From JAAGZL01 sp050290785 (GTDB taxonomy: Bacteria; Pseudomonadota; Gammaproteobacteria; Chromatiales; Chromatiaceae), in contig JBNKIR010000019.1 in the NCBI GenBank assembly GCA_050290785.1, positions 1 through 60,149 of the forward strand: a DNA stretch of 60,149 nucleotides, in the 5' to 3' direction. The notes beneath the pieces are model-generated. The model saw only the letters and a program-made list of their open reading frames with translations, was not told where the DNA came from and did not search any database. Below are positions 1 to 8,727 of the stretch, piece by piece; within the stretch, counting starts at the first letter, position 1; each line of letters opens with the position of its first letter. The translations under genes were made by a program, and so were the position numbers.

Positions 1-3000
1 CGCATTGCAACCGCCAGATATTTACCGTCATTCTGAACCTGGCTAAGTTCGCTTTGATTGGTGAATGATCTGCTATAGAGCGTTGTTGTTCCGTTCTCAA
101 TGAAGAATGTAACTTTAGATAGCTGACGGTTATCTACCACCCTTGCCGCCATGGTAAATGGTTCACCTTCTACCAGACGCGACCCTGCAGCCGGCGTGCG
201 TATTGTTATCTCAGGAGGCGCATCGTCAATCAGCTTATAGCGCCACTCAGAAACCCCTTCTCCACCATATACATCGAAGATATGGGCCTCAATCAACAAC
301 TCTTCCCCGCTTGCCGGGACATTTAATGTAAAGCTACCTTCACGAGTCTGTAACGAATTCGCGGCGCCTTGGGAGGTAAAGGTACTATCCAATATAACAG
401 AACCATTCGCGATCAGGCGGATGCGCTCAAGCTGGGAATCATCAAAGGCCCTCCATTGAGCTGAAACTTTGGTTCCATGATATAAATTACTGCCCTGCAC
501 CGGTTTGATCATCCCGAATTGTGGCGGTGTGGTGTCGGGTACAACCGGAAGCACGATCTCAAATACGTCGCCCTTATCGCTGGAGCGCTGGCCTCGATTA
601 TCCACCGCCTCGATAACCGCCTTGATCTGGTGCGCTGTATTGCTGAGCTGAAAACCGTTTAACGCGAGGGTGAATTTATGTTGTACATTTTCACCAGGCG
701 TCAGGCCGCTGCCTGCGTCTATATGTTGTTGAGAGAAAGATTGACTCGAACCATCCAAAAAGTACTGCACCGTTAGACCTGATACCGCGCGGTCATCCTT
801 GGCCTGGACATTCAGAACTATATCGTCACGCGGAAAATACTGCTCCTGCTCTCTTCTTGCTTCGACTATGTGGGGGATTTGATCCTCCATAACGGCAATA
901 GTCAGCGTTACAGTTGATTGATTACCGGTCTTATCAATGGCTGTGGCCTCGATTGGATAGCGGTCATAGACCACATTTCCCGCATGCATAAAACCTGGCA
1001 CTTTAACCAGCTTCAGTGCTGAATAGGCATGCAGTGCCCCTGGAATCTGCTGTGGAGCAAAATCATCTCCTTGCAGCACATCATTCAAATCTCCGGTTAA
1101 AAGATAGCCAGAACCATCCCTCTTGATTCCTTTCAGAATCAACCGATTTACCTGAACATTGTCATATCCTGCGATCTTTAAGACGACATTACTATCTTCC
1201 ACGACTTCTGCCAGATCATCTCCACCTTCGGTCGCGCTAACTGGCGGTGAAACAAGATTGATTACCGGCTTCTCTTCATCTCTTCCTAAAGTAACCTCAA
1301 TGTTCCCGCTAGTTGCCAGCTGATCTTTGGAATCAACTGCATCTGCACGCAACACCAGCACCTGTTCAGTTTGAATCTCATCAGGAGTTTCATAGATCAC
1401 CGAATATGGTGCGTGCACATCCGAACCTACCAATCGGTCATTGACATAAAAATCAACACGCTTGATGGCAACATCATCTGCAGCATCTGCTCTTAGATCG
1501 AGTGGTAATCCGGAAACCACATGGGCTCCTGCTACTGGGTGACTTAACGAAACAGTCGGCGGCTGATCGCCCCTTACCGGAACACGCACTATTGGGCTCT
1601 GCGCGATTTCTTCGGCTTTATCAATCACTCGCAATTGCAGGCGTAGAGCGGTACCTATCAGCTCTTCTGATATTGGCAGGTTAAAGCTATGATTAGCACT
1701 CTGCACATCATTTGCATCATAAAACTTGTTGTCATCGTCAGTGTAGAGATGCGCATCAAAAAGCTTATCATTCAGCCATAACTCAATTCGAGTACCCTGC
1801 GCCAAGGTATCATCGCTTACTTCCGCCACAACCTTCAGCGTTTGACCAACACTGATACTCGCACCCACCACAGGCTCTAGCATTCGTACTGCTGGTGGCT
1901 GATTCTTAATCAGACGCACCAACCTGCTGGTAGTCTGTTTCGAATGATTACCGCTGCTAATATGAATGGCGCCGTATACCGCTCTGGATGTCTCATCGGT
2001 CGAAGGACTTTCCACAGTGTAATCAAGGCGCCATACCTCGAAATATACCTTTTCCGTGCCTCCGTCCGGTGCAGGTCTTTCGCGCTCTTCAATACGCGGA
2101 TAACGGCTTGTACCGATCAAGCTGCCGTCAAGGTAGAAATCCACATAGGTGATGAAATCATATCCCTCAATCGGATCAATCTCCCGAGCCAACTGAAAAC
2201 GCATGATGCTGCCACCAACCACGCGTTGCAACTCTCTTGGCGACTCCCACTCAAGATCAGGAATTGTTATCTTTCGCTTGGCCGTGATTTTGACCGTCTT
2301 TTCATCAGACATGGTCGTTTGTCCGGCGCTATCCATAACTATGGCCGTAAACGATAACGAACGGTTGCTGAACTCCTCCCCTAATGGCAGCGATATCTCA
2401 TAGGGTTCAGTAGTACGAATTCCTATTGGAGCTCCATCCATAAGAAATCTGACTTCTTTAACAGCAACGTCATCCGAGACCTTTGCCTTCAGCACCAATT
2501 CACTGCCCACCTCTAAACTGGAAGGAGGCGAAAATTCCAGTTCAGGAAGAGCATCAATGGACCTCACAGGGACATCCGCTTTTACGGACGGCTGATTTTT
2601 CAGTTGGACTGTTAGTAGCAGTGGAGCCGTTTCTGGAATCACCGCACGTGCCAATAACCGACCCTTTGCGTCCAGCTCTAACAAACCTGTCGTTCCTGGA
2701 CCTAGTGCATATTGAAGCCCGAACTGCTCACTTATCTCGGTTTTAGATCCGTCATCAAACACGGCCACAACATTTGGCAGATCAGCCCAACCGTTAAGAT
2801 GGTCAACGACAAACTGGCCATGTTGATCGAGTGACTGCATCTCCAGCGAGACCAACGTCTTGGAAAGATCGACTTCAACAGGGATTTCGACAGGGTCGAG
2901 TCCAGGGTATGTTACGGTAATTGATACCGGCTCACCGCCTGTCTCTTGCAATGGATAAACGATTCCGCCTGATGTAACTGCAATCAGATCAGGCCTGCTT

Positions 3001-3899
3001 GACGAATAGGTTACGTCTGTCCCCATTCCAGGTAACGCTGTAGGCCCTCTAAATTGAAAATCCACAGTCGGTATAACTGCGACGGTCTCTAGCAAATTGG
3101 TAAAAATGATGTTTGCAGGGCTGGCAGCAAGAGCACTGGCCTCCTCCACCACGTCTGTTCCGGTAAAGGCAATAGTTGAGAAACCTCCCTGATTACCAGA
3201 TGCATCCACAGCCGCAACATCAAGCAATACCACGCCGTCGTGCGCTATCTCAGCCGGAGTCAGCGTTTCTGTAACTGGGAGTGATATTGCAAATGATTGC
3301 TGGGCCTCACGTTCCGGATATACCCTTGCCGCTTCACCACTTGAAGCAAAAGCACTTTCCTTGGCTTTATCGACTACGCCACCCGCCGCCCGCAGATCTG
3401 ATGCACGAATACCGGTTGCGGAAAAACTCAGATAGCTGAGATCTGTATCCTCGTCCACATCAACAGTAATCACCAGATACTGCTGATCATTTACCATACT
3501 TAGCGCAACATTGTTTAGGGATATTTTTGGTTGAACGGATTCTACCTGGAAGACCTCCGCATGCACCTGGTTGCTGCCATCACGAAAGTTCAGTGTTGCC
3601 TGTGGTTGAAGCAGACCAGGACCCTCTGCCTCAAACCCGACCTGGCAGCCAAGAGGAGTGTTGTAGTTACGGGTGGTTTCTTCTACGGAAAATTCGTTCT
3701 GATATGAGCCGGCAACCACAGACACAGATGCGACATCGCTGCAATCCGCTATTGCCACGACATAGCTAATCCGGCTATCGCTAGATGCAATATTGCCGCC
3801 CGAGCGAATATCCACATCTACGTCAGCAATCGCTCCGGTGCAAATAAGGAAGGCCGATGCGGCAAATAACCGTATCGCACTTCTGACGCCCCTTCTCAA
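1..3899 (-). CDS. Giant secreted protein of bacterial Ig-like repeats (C-terminus outside window)
   Basis: I read this frame codon by codon: it has no stop from 3899 to the left edge, giving at least 1299 residues. It starts at a TTG, with AAGGA seven bases upstream and an in-frame stop ten codons above, so no ATG start is possible. The N-terminus (RRGVRSAIRL, then a hydrophobic stretch ending GAIAD) is a signal peptide. The rest is a chain of beta-sandwich segments of about 90-110 residues. Many share the pattern 'DD.A...V.FY.DG..IG', for example VKEVRFLMDGAPIG and IKRVDFYVNDRLVGSD, typical of bacterial Ig-like domains of the Big_7/Big_9 kind. I count about eight such segments. Such proteins are usually surface adhesins or matrix proteins; that role is inferred. 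It is divergent from the sugar operon at 4296. The missing C-terminus should show how it is anchored or exported. Confidence 0.85.
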   Translation of the reverse strand, partial: MRRGVRSAIRLFAASAFLICTGAIADVDVDIRSGGNIASSDSRISYVVAIADCSDVASVSVVAGSYQNEFSVEETTRNYNTPLGCQVGFEAEGPGLLQPQATLNFRDGSNQVHAEVFQVESVQPKISLNNVALSMVNDQQYLVITVDVDEDTDLSYLSFSATGIRASDLRAAGGVVDKAKESAFASSGEAARVYPEREAQQSFAISLPVTETLTPAEIAHDGVVLLDVAAVDASGNQGGFSTIAFTGTDVVEEASALAASPANIIFTNLLETVAVIPTVDFQFRGPTALPGMGTDVTYSSSRPDLIAVTSGGIVYPLQETGGEPVSITVTYPGLDPVEIPVEVDLSKTLVSLEMQSLDQHGQFVVDHLNGWADLPNVVAVFDDGSKTEISEQFGLQYALGPGTTGLLELDAKGRLLARAVIPETAPLLLTVQLKNQPSVKADVPVRSIDALPELEFSPPSSLEVGSELVLKAKVSDDVAVKEVRFLMDGAPIGIRTTEPYEISLPLGEEFSNRSLSFTAIVMDSAGQTTMSDEKTVKITAKRKITIPDLEWESPRELQRVVGGSIMRFQLAREIDPIEGYDFITYVDFYLDGSLIGTSRYPRIEERERPAPDGGTEKVYFEVWRLDYTVESPSTDETSRAVYGAIHISSGNHSKQTTSRLVRLIKNQPPAVRMLEPVVGASISVGQTLKVVAEVSDDTLAQGTRIELWLNDKLFDAHLYTDDDNKFYDANDVQSANHSFNLPISEELIGTALRLQLRVIDKAEEIAQSPIVRVPVRGDQPPTVSLSHPVAGAHVVSGLPLDLRADAADDVAIKRVDFYVNDRLVGSDVHAPYSVIYETPDEIQTEQVLVLRADAVDSKDQLATSGNIEVTLGRDEEKPVINLVSPPVSATEGGDDLAEVVEDSNVVLKIAGYDNVQVNRLILKGIKRDGSGYLLTGDLNDVLQGDDFAPQQIPGALHAYSALKLVKVPGFMHAGNVVYDRYPIEATAIDKTGNQSTVTLTIAVMEDQIPHIVEARREQEQYFPRDDIVLNVQAKDDRAVSGLTVQYFLDGSSQSFSQQHIDAGSGLTPGENVQHKFTLALNGFQLSNTAHQIKAVIEAVDNRGQRSSDKGDVFEIVLPVVPDTTPPQFGMIKPVQGSNLYHGTKVSAQWRAFDDSQLERIRLIANGSVILDSTFTSQGAANSLQTREGSFTLNVPASGEELLIEAHIFDVYGGEGVSEWRYKLIDDAPPEITIRTPAAGSRLVEGEPFTMAARVVDNRQLSKVTFFIENGTTTLYSRSFTNQSELSQVQNDGKYLAVAM

Positions 3900-4295
3900 C
3901 AGAACATCCTTATAATTATCCTTGTCTTACTATTATTAGTATTTTTTTACACGCCAACCATCACATACCCTCAATGCAATATTTCAATGCTGGCGCAGAT
4001 CCTGCCGCAGACTCAAGGGAGATCCAATACACAATATAAATCAAAATGGACGCGGCTAAGCCCTAACTATCGCATACCCTTGTGCTAAACATACCAAATA
4101 TTATTTGGCAGGCAAAGTAGCATACAAGCAGTATCAATAAAAATTTCTATAAATATCTGGAAAGGTATGAGCAATCAAAAAGATTATGCAATAAAGCAGT
4201 TTCTTTAAAAAACAGCAAATTACCGTTTTCTCTTTCTATTTTGGTTTAGCAATCATTGCTAACACCTTATGAGTGATTAATAGTATATTTCGCTA
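3900..4295. other. AT-rich divergent intergenic region
   Basis: This 396-base gap separates the minus-strand Ig-repeat gene from the plus-strand sugar operon and must hold promoters for both. It is much richer in A and T than its flanks. A weak plus-strand promoter may be TTGCTA near 4256 with an AT-rich -10 around 4280, just before the start codon at 4296. I see no RNA gene, no clear operator dyad and no convincing small ORF. Confidence 0.5.
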
Positions 4296-5495
4296 ATGTC
4301 GACCGTACTTCTAACCTGGGAACTGGGCGGGAATGCTGGCCATGTACATCCATTGAGGATCATAGCCAGCGAATTTAAAGCCCGTGGCCACAAAACCCTT
4401 GTGGCGGTAAAGGACGTATCCGCCGCTGAACAACACCTGGCCAGTGCAGGCGTCGAATTCATCCAAGCCCCTATATGGCATGGACGCATCAAGCCAGATA
4501 CACCACCTGCAGTTAACTATGCCGAGCTACTGATGCGGGTAGGATATCTAGATAAAGATCAAGTAGCCGGCCAACTCCTCTCCTGGCTACACCTAATGGA
4601 GTGGGTGAAGCCTGACCTGGTTCTGGCTGATCATTCCCCTGGTGTTTTGCTCGCTGCACAGATAGCAGACATCTCGGCGATAGATGCCGGGTCAGGGTTT
4701 TTCTCACCGCCAGTTGTGACTCTGATGCCAAGCATTCTGCCACAAGTTCAGGTCCCCATAGAGCGGCTTTCAGCCGCTGAAGAAAAGATGCTTACCATTA
4801 TCAACCAAGCTATGAGTGAATTCGGAGGTAAACCACTAAATAAGCTAGCAGATATATTTGCATCAAGCAGCCACTATCTTCTAACGTTGCCTGAAACCGA
4901 TCATTATGGCGCACGCAAGAACACACGCTACTGGGGTTTGATCCAATCCTCCCATAATGCCGCGAACCCTGTTTGGCCAACCGGGAATGGCCCAAAAGTA
5001 TACGTATACATGCAGCACTATTCTCCGCCCTACGGGACACTTATGAAGGATCTGCGGCAACTTGGCTGGCCAAGCTTGGTCGTGTCCAGAAATATCACAC
5101 AACAAGAGACCGAATCCTTTAGTGCACCAAACATCGTTTTCAGCCCGGAGTTAGTAAATCTGGGGGCAGTGGCACAAGAAGCGGATGTGGTTGTAACCAA
5201 CTGCAACCACGGAACAACGATCGAGATGCTGCAACGCGGATGCAGACAGCTAGTAATTCCATTACATGTCGAGCAGTCCATGCTCGCGTACCGCCTTGCA
5301 ACTCAGGGGTTGGTTGTTGCAGGCGGCCCTAGCCTTTCCAGCTATAGACAACTTTTAAAAAAGGCCAGTGAAAATCAAATATTGGAATCAAACGTTAAGA
5401 GGTTTTCCGGAATTTATGGCGATATGGATCCGCAAATACAACTCGTATCCATGATTGATGATATCGAGATGAATATTCTATGTAATAATGCATAG
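4296..5495 (+). CDS. GT-B glycosyltransferase (UGT/MurG-like), first paralogue
   Basis: A 399-residue soluble glycosyltransferase of the GT-B fold. The N-terminus has the acceptor-domain glycine loop (WELGGNAGHVHPL, residues 8-20) seen in MurG and GT1 enzymes. Near the C-terminus, NCNHGTTIEML (302-312) followed by VEQ (325-327) matches the nucleotide-sugar binding signature of that superfamily (HxGxGT...E...DQ). It has no membrane segment or signal peptide, so it should act in the cytoplasm or at the inner leaflet. It is first in a three-gene operon; a UDP-xylose-synthase-type gene follows after 27 bases, then a close paralogue of this gene. UDP-xylose or a related pentose is therefore a likely donor; the acceptor is unknown. 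No Shine-Dalgarno sequence is visible before the ATG. Family assignment is firm, substrate is not. Confidence 0.85.
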   Translation: MSTVLLTWELGGNAGHVHPLRIIASEFKARGHKTLVAVKDVSAAEQHLASAGVEFIQAPIWHGRIKPDTPPAVNYAELLMRVGYLDKDQVAGQLLSWLHLMEWVKPDLVLADHSPGVLLAAQIADISAIDAGSGFFSPPVVTLMPSILPQVQVPIERLSAAEEKMLTIINQAMSEFGGKPLNKLADIFASSSHYLLTLPETDHYGARKNTRYWGLIQSSHNAANPVWPTGNGPKVYVYMQHYSPPYGTLMKDLRQLGWPSLVVSRNITQQETESFSAPNIVFSPELVNLGAVAQEADVVVTNCNHGTTIEMLQRGCRQLVIPLHVEQSMLAYRLATQGLVVAGGPSLSSYRQLLKKASENQILESNVKRFSGIYGDMDPQIQLVSMIDDIEMNILCNNA

Positions 5496-5522
5496 GTAAT
5501 TTTGTAATTAGCAATCAATAAT

Positions 5523-6461
5523 ATGGATAGAATACTAATAACTGGCGGCGCGGGCTTTATAGGTTCACATTTATGCAAAATACTACTCAGTCACGGTTCT
5601 GACGTGCTTTGTGTGGACAACCTGTTCACGGGACAAAAGAGCAATGTCGCACACTTGATGTCCAATCCGAACTTCGAATTTATGCGCCACGATGTTACTT
5701 TTCCACTCTATGTTGAAGTCGATCAAATATATAATCTTGCCTGTCCAGCTTCGCCTGTCCATTACCAGCATGACCCGGTACAGACAACCAAAACCTGCGT
5801 CCATGGAGCAATCAACATGCTAGGTCTAGCTAAGCGTGTTAAGGCGAAGATCTTTCAGGCATCCACCAGCGAGGTATACGGCGATCCAGAGATTCATCCC
5901 CAACATGAAGGATATTGGGGACGAGTAAACACCATCGGACCAAGATCCTGTTACGATGAAGGGAAGCGTTGCGCAGAAACCCTGTTTTTTGACTATCACC
6001 GGCAGCACGACCTTGACATAAAAGTAGCCCGCATCTTCAATACTTATGGCCCACACATGCATCCATGTGACGGTCGGGTGGTAAGCAATTTCATTGTTCA
6101 GGCACTAAATAATCAGCCGATTACGATCTATGGAGATGGGAGTCAGACTCGAAGTTTCTGTTACGTAGATGACATGGTGGAAGGTTTTATTAGAATGATG
6201 GAAAGCCCTACAGGCTTTACCGGTCCCGTAAACCTTGGCAACCAACACGAGATCACAATTATAGAATTAGCGGAACACATACTCCGCCTTACCGGCAGTC
6301 GCTCAAGGCTGGAATATTTGAACCCTCCTCAAGATGATCCATTACAACGGTTACCAGACACAAAACTTGCATCCGACAAATTACAATGGGAGCCAATGGT
6401 CAGCTTGGAAGATGGGCTAAAGGAAACCATAAGCTACTTTAAAAACGTGTTAACAAAGTGA
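5523..6461 (+). CDS. UDP-glucuronate decarboxylase / UDP-xylose synthase (SDR family)
   Basis: A 312-residue extended short-chain dehydrogenase/reductase. The NAD-binding loop GGAGFIGSH is at 8-16, the catalytic Ser/Thr in ASTSEVYGD at 113-121, and the YDEGK dyad (Tyr144, Lys148) follows. The stretches NLACPASPVHYQ, RIFNTYGPHMH and GDGSQTRSFCYVDD are typical of UDP-glucuronate decarboxylases, which oxidise and decarboxylate UDP-glucuronate to UDP-xylose. The length fits the single-domain form. It lies between two paralogous glycosyltransferases (27 and 34 bases away), so it most likely makes their donor. No UDP-glucose dehydrogenase is nearby, so UDP-glucuronate must come from elsewhere in the genome. 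A related dTDP- or UDP-sugar epimerase/dehydratase is the less likely alternative. Confidence 0.88.
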   Translation: MDRILITGGAGFIGSHLCKILLSHGSDVLCVDNLFTGQKSNVAHLMSNPNFEFMRHDVTFPLYVEVDQIYNLACPASPVHYQHDPVQTTKTCVHGAINMLGLAKRVKAKIFQASTSEVYGDPEIHPQHEGYWGRVNTIGPRSCYDEGKRCAETLFFDYHRQHDLDIKVARIFNTYGPHMHPCDGRVVSNFIVQALNNQPITIYGDGSQTRSFCYVDDMVEGFIRMMESPTGFTGPVNLGNQHEITIIELAEHILRLTGSRSRLEYLNPPQDDPLQRLPDTKLASDKLQWEPMVSLEDGLKETISYFKNVLTK

Positions 6462-6495
6462 AGTTTAACGTCATAACACACGCCTTGAATAAATA

Positions 6496-7686
6496 ATGTC
6501 AATCATATTGCTAACCTGGGAACTTGGTGGAAATGCCGGGCACATTCAGCCGCTAGGAAAAATAGCCAACGAACTCAAAAAGCGTGGCCACAAGGTTCTT
6601 GTGGCGGTGAATGATGTGTGCATAGCGAAACGTCACTTGACAACAACAGGGGTGGAGTTCGTTCAGGCGCCAGTGTGGAGCGGTTGCATAGACACCCAGG
6701 CCCCGTCTGCGGTCAATTATGCAGAATTGCTCATGTTGTCAGGATACTTAAACTCAAATCAAGTGGCTGGTCAGATTCGCTCCTGGATCCATTTAATGGA
6801 GTGGGTAAAGCCTGATCTAGTCCTCGCCAACCATTCCCCAAGCGTTTTGCTGGCATCCCAGATAGCCAGAACAAAAGCCATGACCCTTGGCACAGGCTTT
6901 CATTCTCCACCAGCCATAGCACCAATGCCATGCATACAACCCTATGCCAGAATTGCTGACGGACGCCTATCCGCATCAGAAAACAAAGTATTGGCCACTA
7001 TCAACCAGGCCATATCTAAATGTGGTGGTACACCGCTAGACAAACTCTCAGGAATATTTGAATCCTGTGACAACTATTTTCTCACGCTGCCAGATACTGA
7101 TCATTACGGGGCGCGGAAAGATGCTAATTATTGGGGAATTATCCCATCCTCAGAAAACACTATTGATCCGATATGGCCCAAAGGGTATGGACCAAGGGTA
7201 TACGTATATATGCAACATCATGCACAGCCATATCAATCAATATTAACCAGTCTGCAGCAGTTGGGTTGGCCCAGCCTAGTCGTATCTCGAAATATCAATA
7301 TGACAAAAACCAACTCGTTCGCGTCAGATAACATCAAGTTTAGCTCGGAATTGCTAAATCTTGAGGCCGTTGCAAAGGAAGCCGATGTGATAGTCAATAA
7401 TTGTAATCACGGGACCGTAGTTGAGATGTTACAACGAGGATGCCGGCAATTAGTGATTCCCCTACAGACAGAACAATCCTTGCTGGCCTACCGTCTTTCA
7501 GGAAAAGGGTTGGTGATAGCAGGAAAGCCAACACTGCCTTGTTATAGCTCGCTTATCGAAAGGACCCACTCCGATCCTACGTTAAAATCTAATGTTGAAA
7601 GATTCAGAGAATTTCATGGAGATCTTAACTCGCCAACACGAATCACTACTCTGCTAGATGATATAGAGCAGCATGTAGTGTGTTAA
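6496..7686 (+). CDS. GT-B glycosyltransferase (UGT/MurG-like), second paralogue
   Basis: A 396-residue paralogue of the protein at 4296, colinear almost end to end, with well over half of residues identical by eye. Shared blocks include LLTWELGGNAGH, PAVNYAELLM-type, HLMEWVKPDLVLA, TDHYGARK and EMLQRGCRQLVIPL. The donor-site NCNHGT motif is intact, so it is probably active. Differences gather in residues 125-160 and in the last 50 residues, the first being an acceptor-facing part of the fold. This suggests the copies attach sugars to different positions or acceptors. It is last in the operon; a rho-independent terminator lies about 175 bases downstream. As in the other two genes, there is no Shine-Dalgarno sequence before the ATG (leader ends TTGAATAAATA). 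Confidence 0.85.
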   Translation: MSIILLTWELGGNAGHIQPLGKIANELKKRGHKVLVAVNDVCIAKRHLTTTGVEFVQAPVWSGCIDTQAPSAVNYAELLMLSGYLNSNQVAGQIRSWIHLMEWVKPDLVLANHSPSVLLASQIARTKAMTLGTGFHSPPAIAPMPCIQPYARIADGRLSASENKVLATINQAISKCGGTPLDKLSGIFESCDNYFLTLPDTDHYGARKDANYWGIIPSSENTIDPIWPKGYGPRVYVYMQHHAQPYQSILTSLQQLGWPSLVVSRNINMTKTNSFASDNIKFSSELLNLEAVAKEADVIVNNCNHGTVVEMLQRGCRQLVIPLQTEQSLLAYRLSGKGLVIAGKPTLPCYSSLIERTHSDPTLKSNVERFREFHGDLNSPTRITTLLDDIEQHVVC

Positions 7687-7860
7687 TTAGAATATCTGAA
7701 TATATCAGGTAGAGCTGTACGAATGCTTACAGCCAACGATAACAACAAATTTGCTACATGGGATGAACGCAGGAAATCCTGCGCTTATACACATCAATAT
7801 TCTATTATGCCATTTATCATTTTGTAATAAGCTAAAGCCGTCTCCTCGGCACCATGCAGA

Positions 7861-7895
7861 AAGGCCTATGCAAACGATTGCATAGGCCTTTTTTC
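7861..7895 (+). terminator. Rho-independent terminator of the sugar operon
   Basis: A perfect 13-bp stem AAGGCCTATGCAA / TTGCATAGGCCTT with loop ACGA (7861-7890) runs into six T's on the plus strand. It lies about 175 bases after the second glycosyltransferase stop. On the minus strand the T-tract is poor, so it is less likely to stop transcripts of the cytochrome cluster. Confidence 0.85.
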
Positions 7896-7950
7896 TCCTG
7901 AGTCATGGATTAATTACGTATACTGCCCACCCGGAATTGCCACATCCGCA

Positions 7951-8727
7951 TCAATCATCATCGTCGTCATCTTCATGCCGGTAACGATCAAACCTGTATC
8001 CATCAGATTCCCTCCTCTTGGATCTCCATATACGCTCCGCTTCGTGTTCATTACCACTGCGGTGGCATTCCGTACATTGTTCATAGTCACGGATGCCTTC
8101 TTCCACATGCTCATGGCGGATCTTGGAGCGGGAGTGTTCATGACAGCCGTAACATGTATATCTGTCATAGTTGTTATCGACATGGCAGGTTACGCATTCA
8201 GTACGATGGTGTTTGTCGAAACGGAAGTACTCCTTGTGATCGAATGTCGCCGGTGTCCAGCGTTCCTTCACATGGCAGGAGCTACAGTTGCCGTTGATCT
8301 GTCGGTGCAGAGAATCGCCAGGGGTGGCATGGCAGCTGTTGCACTCCTCTATCAGATCCGTTTTAACCAGTTTATGGGAGAACTGGCCTATGGGGCGGAA
8401 GGGCTGTACACCTTTGTGCTCACTGTGGCAGGCGACACAGTCATCCTCGATCAGCTGTTGATGGAAGGCCACACTCTTATCTTCCTTATCTATGCTCAGA
8501 CCCTTGGTGGTCTTGATGCCGATCTCATCCACCTTATGGCATTGGATACACTTGCTCGGGCTGCTGCCGAGAAAGGGTGTATGGCAGGCGAAGCAGTCGC
8601 TGGCGACCTCGGCATGGGCCTGAATAGGGTCGCCAGGGCTGATCATGGTTTCGGGAGAGGTGATGGTAAGCCAGACCAGCATGACTATGGCTACTGTAAC
8701 TAAAAGAGTGATGATGCTGTTTTTCAT
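7951..8727 (-). CDS. Membrane-anchored octahaem cytochrome c
   Basis: With the ATG at 8727 the product has 258 residues. This start overlaps the upstream gene's stop as ATGA and puts a clean hydrophobic anchor at residues 5-24; a longer frame upstream would only add sequence overlapping the upstream gene. There are eight CxxCH haem sites, at Cys 45, 60, 97, 129, 148, 178, 192 and 218, with many extra histidines as sixth ligands. This resembles multihaem class III/NapC-NrfB-type electron carriers, but no family is certain. It should face the periplasm and carry electrons from the His-rich membrane protein encoded just upstream. The C-terminus is odd: after the last haem, about 35 residues rich in Arg, Glu and His end in six aspartates. 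It is last in the 12264-7951 cluster. Confidence 0.88.
   Translation of the reverse strand: MKNSIITLLVTVAIVMLVWLTITSPETMISPGDPIQAHAEVASDCFACHTPFLGSSPSKCIQCHKVDEIGIKTTKGLSIDKEDKSVAFHQQLIEDDCVACHSEHKGVQPFRPIGQFSHKLVKTDLIEECNSCHATPGDSLHRQINGNCSSCHVKERWTPATFDHKEYFRFDKHHRTECVTCHVDNNYDRYTCYGCHEHSRSKIRHEHVEEGIRDYEQCTECHRSGNEHEAERIWRSKRRESDGYRFDRYRHEDDDDDD

Noticed and set aside
1710..1760. Possible tRNA-like folds in AT-rich or repeat-rich parts of the window
   Set aside because: I looked in gaps for the conserved GTTCGAATC-type T-loop with flanking stems and found none; this stretch is also inside a coding frame.
1910..2092. A 60-codon minus-strand frame within the Ig-repeat gene
   Set aside because: It is in a different frame from the continuous 1299-codon frame, which I checked for stops across the whole region.
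4296..7686. The sugar operon as a complete polysaccharide locus
   Set aside because: There is no polymerase, flippase, exporter, chain-length regulator or initiating transferase in or beside it, so it cannot make and export a polysaccharide alone.
7975..8703. A 242-codon open frame on the plus strand opposite the octahaem cytochrome
   Set aside because: It is antisense to a gene with eight CxxCH motifs. The frame stays open because of the codon pattern of the cytochrome; its translation has no recognisable domain and the start lacks a ribosome-binding site.
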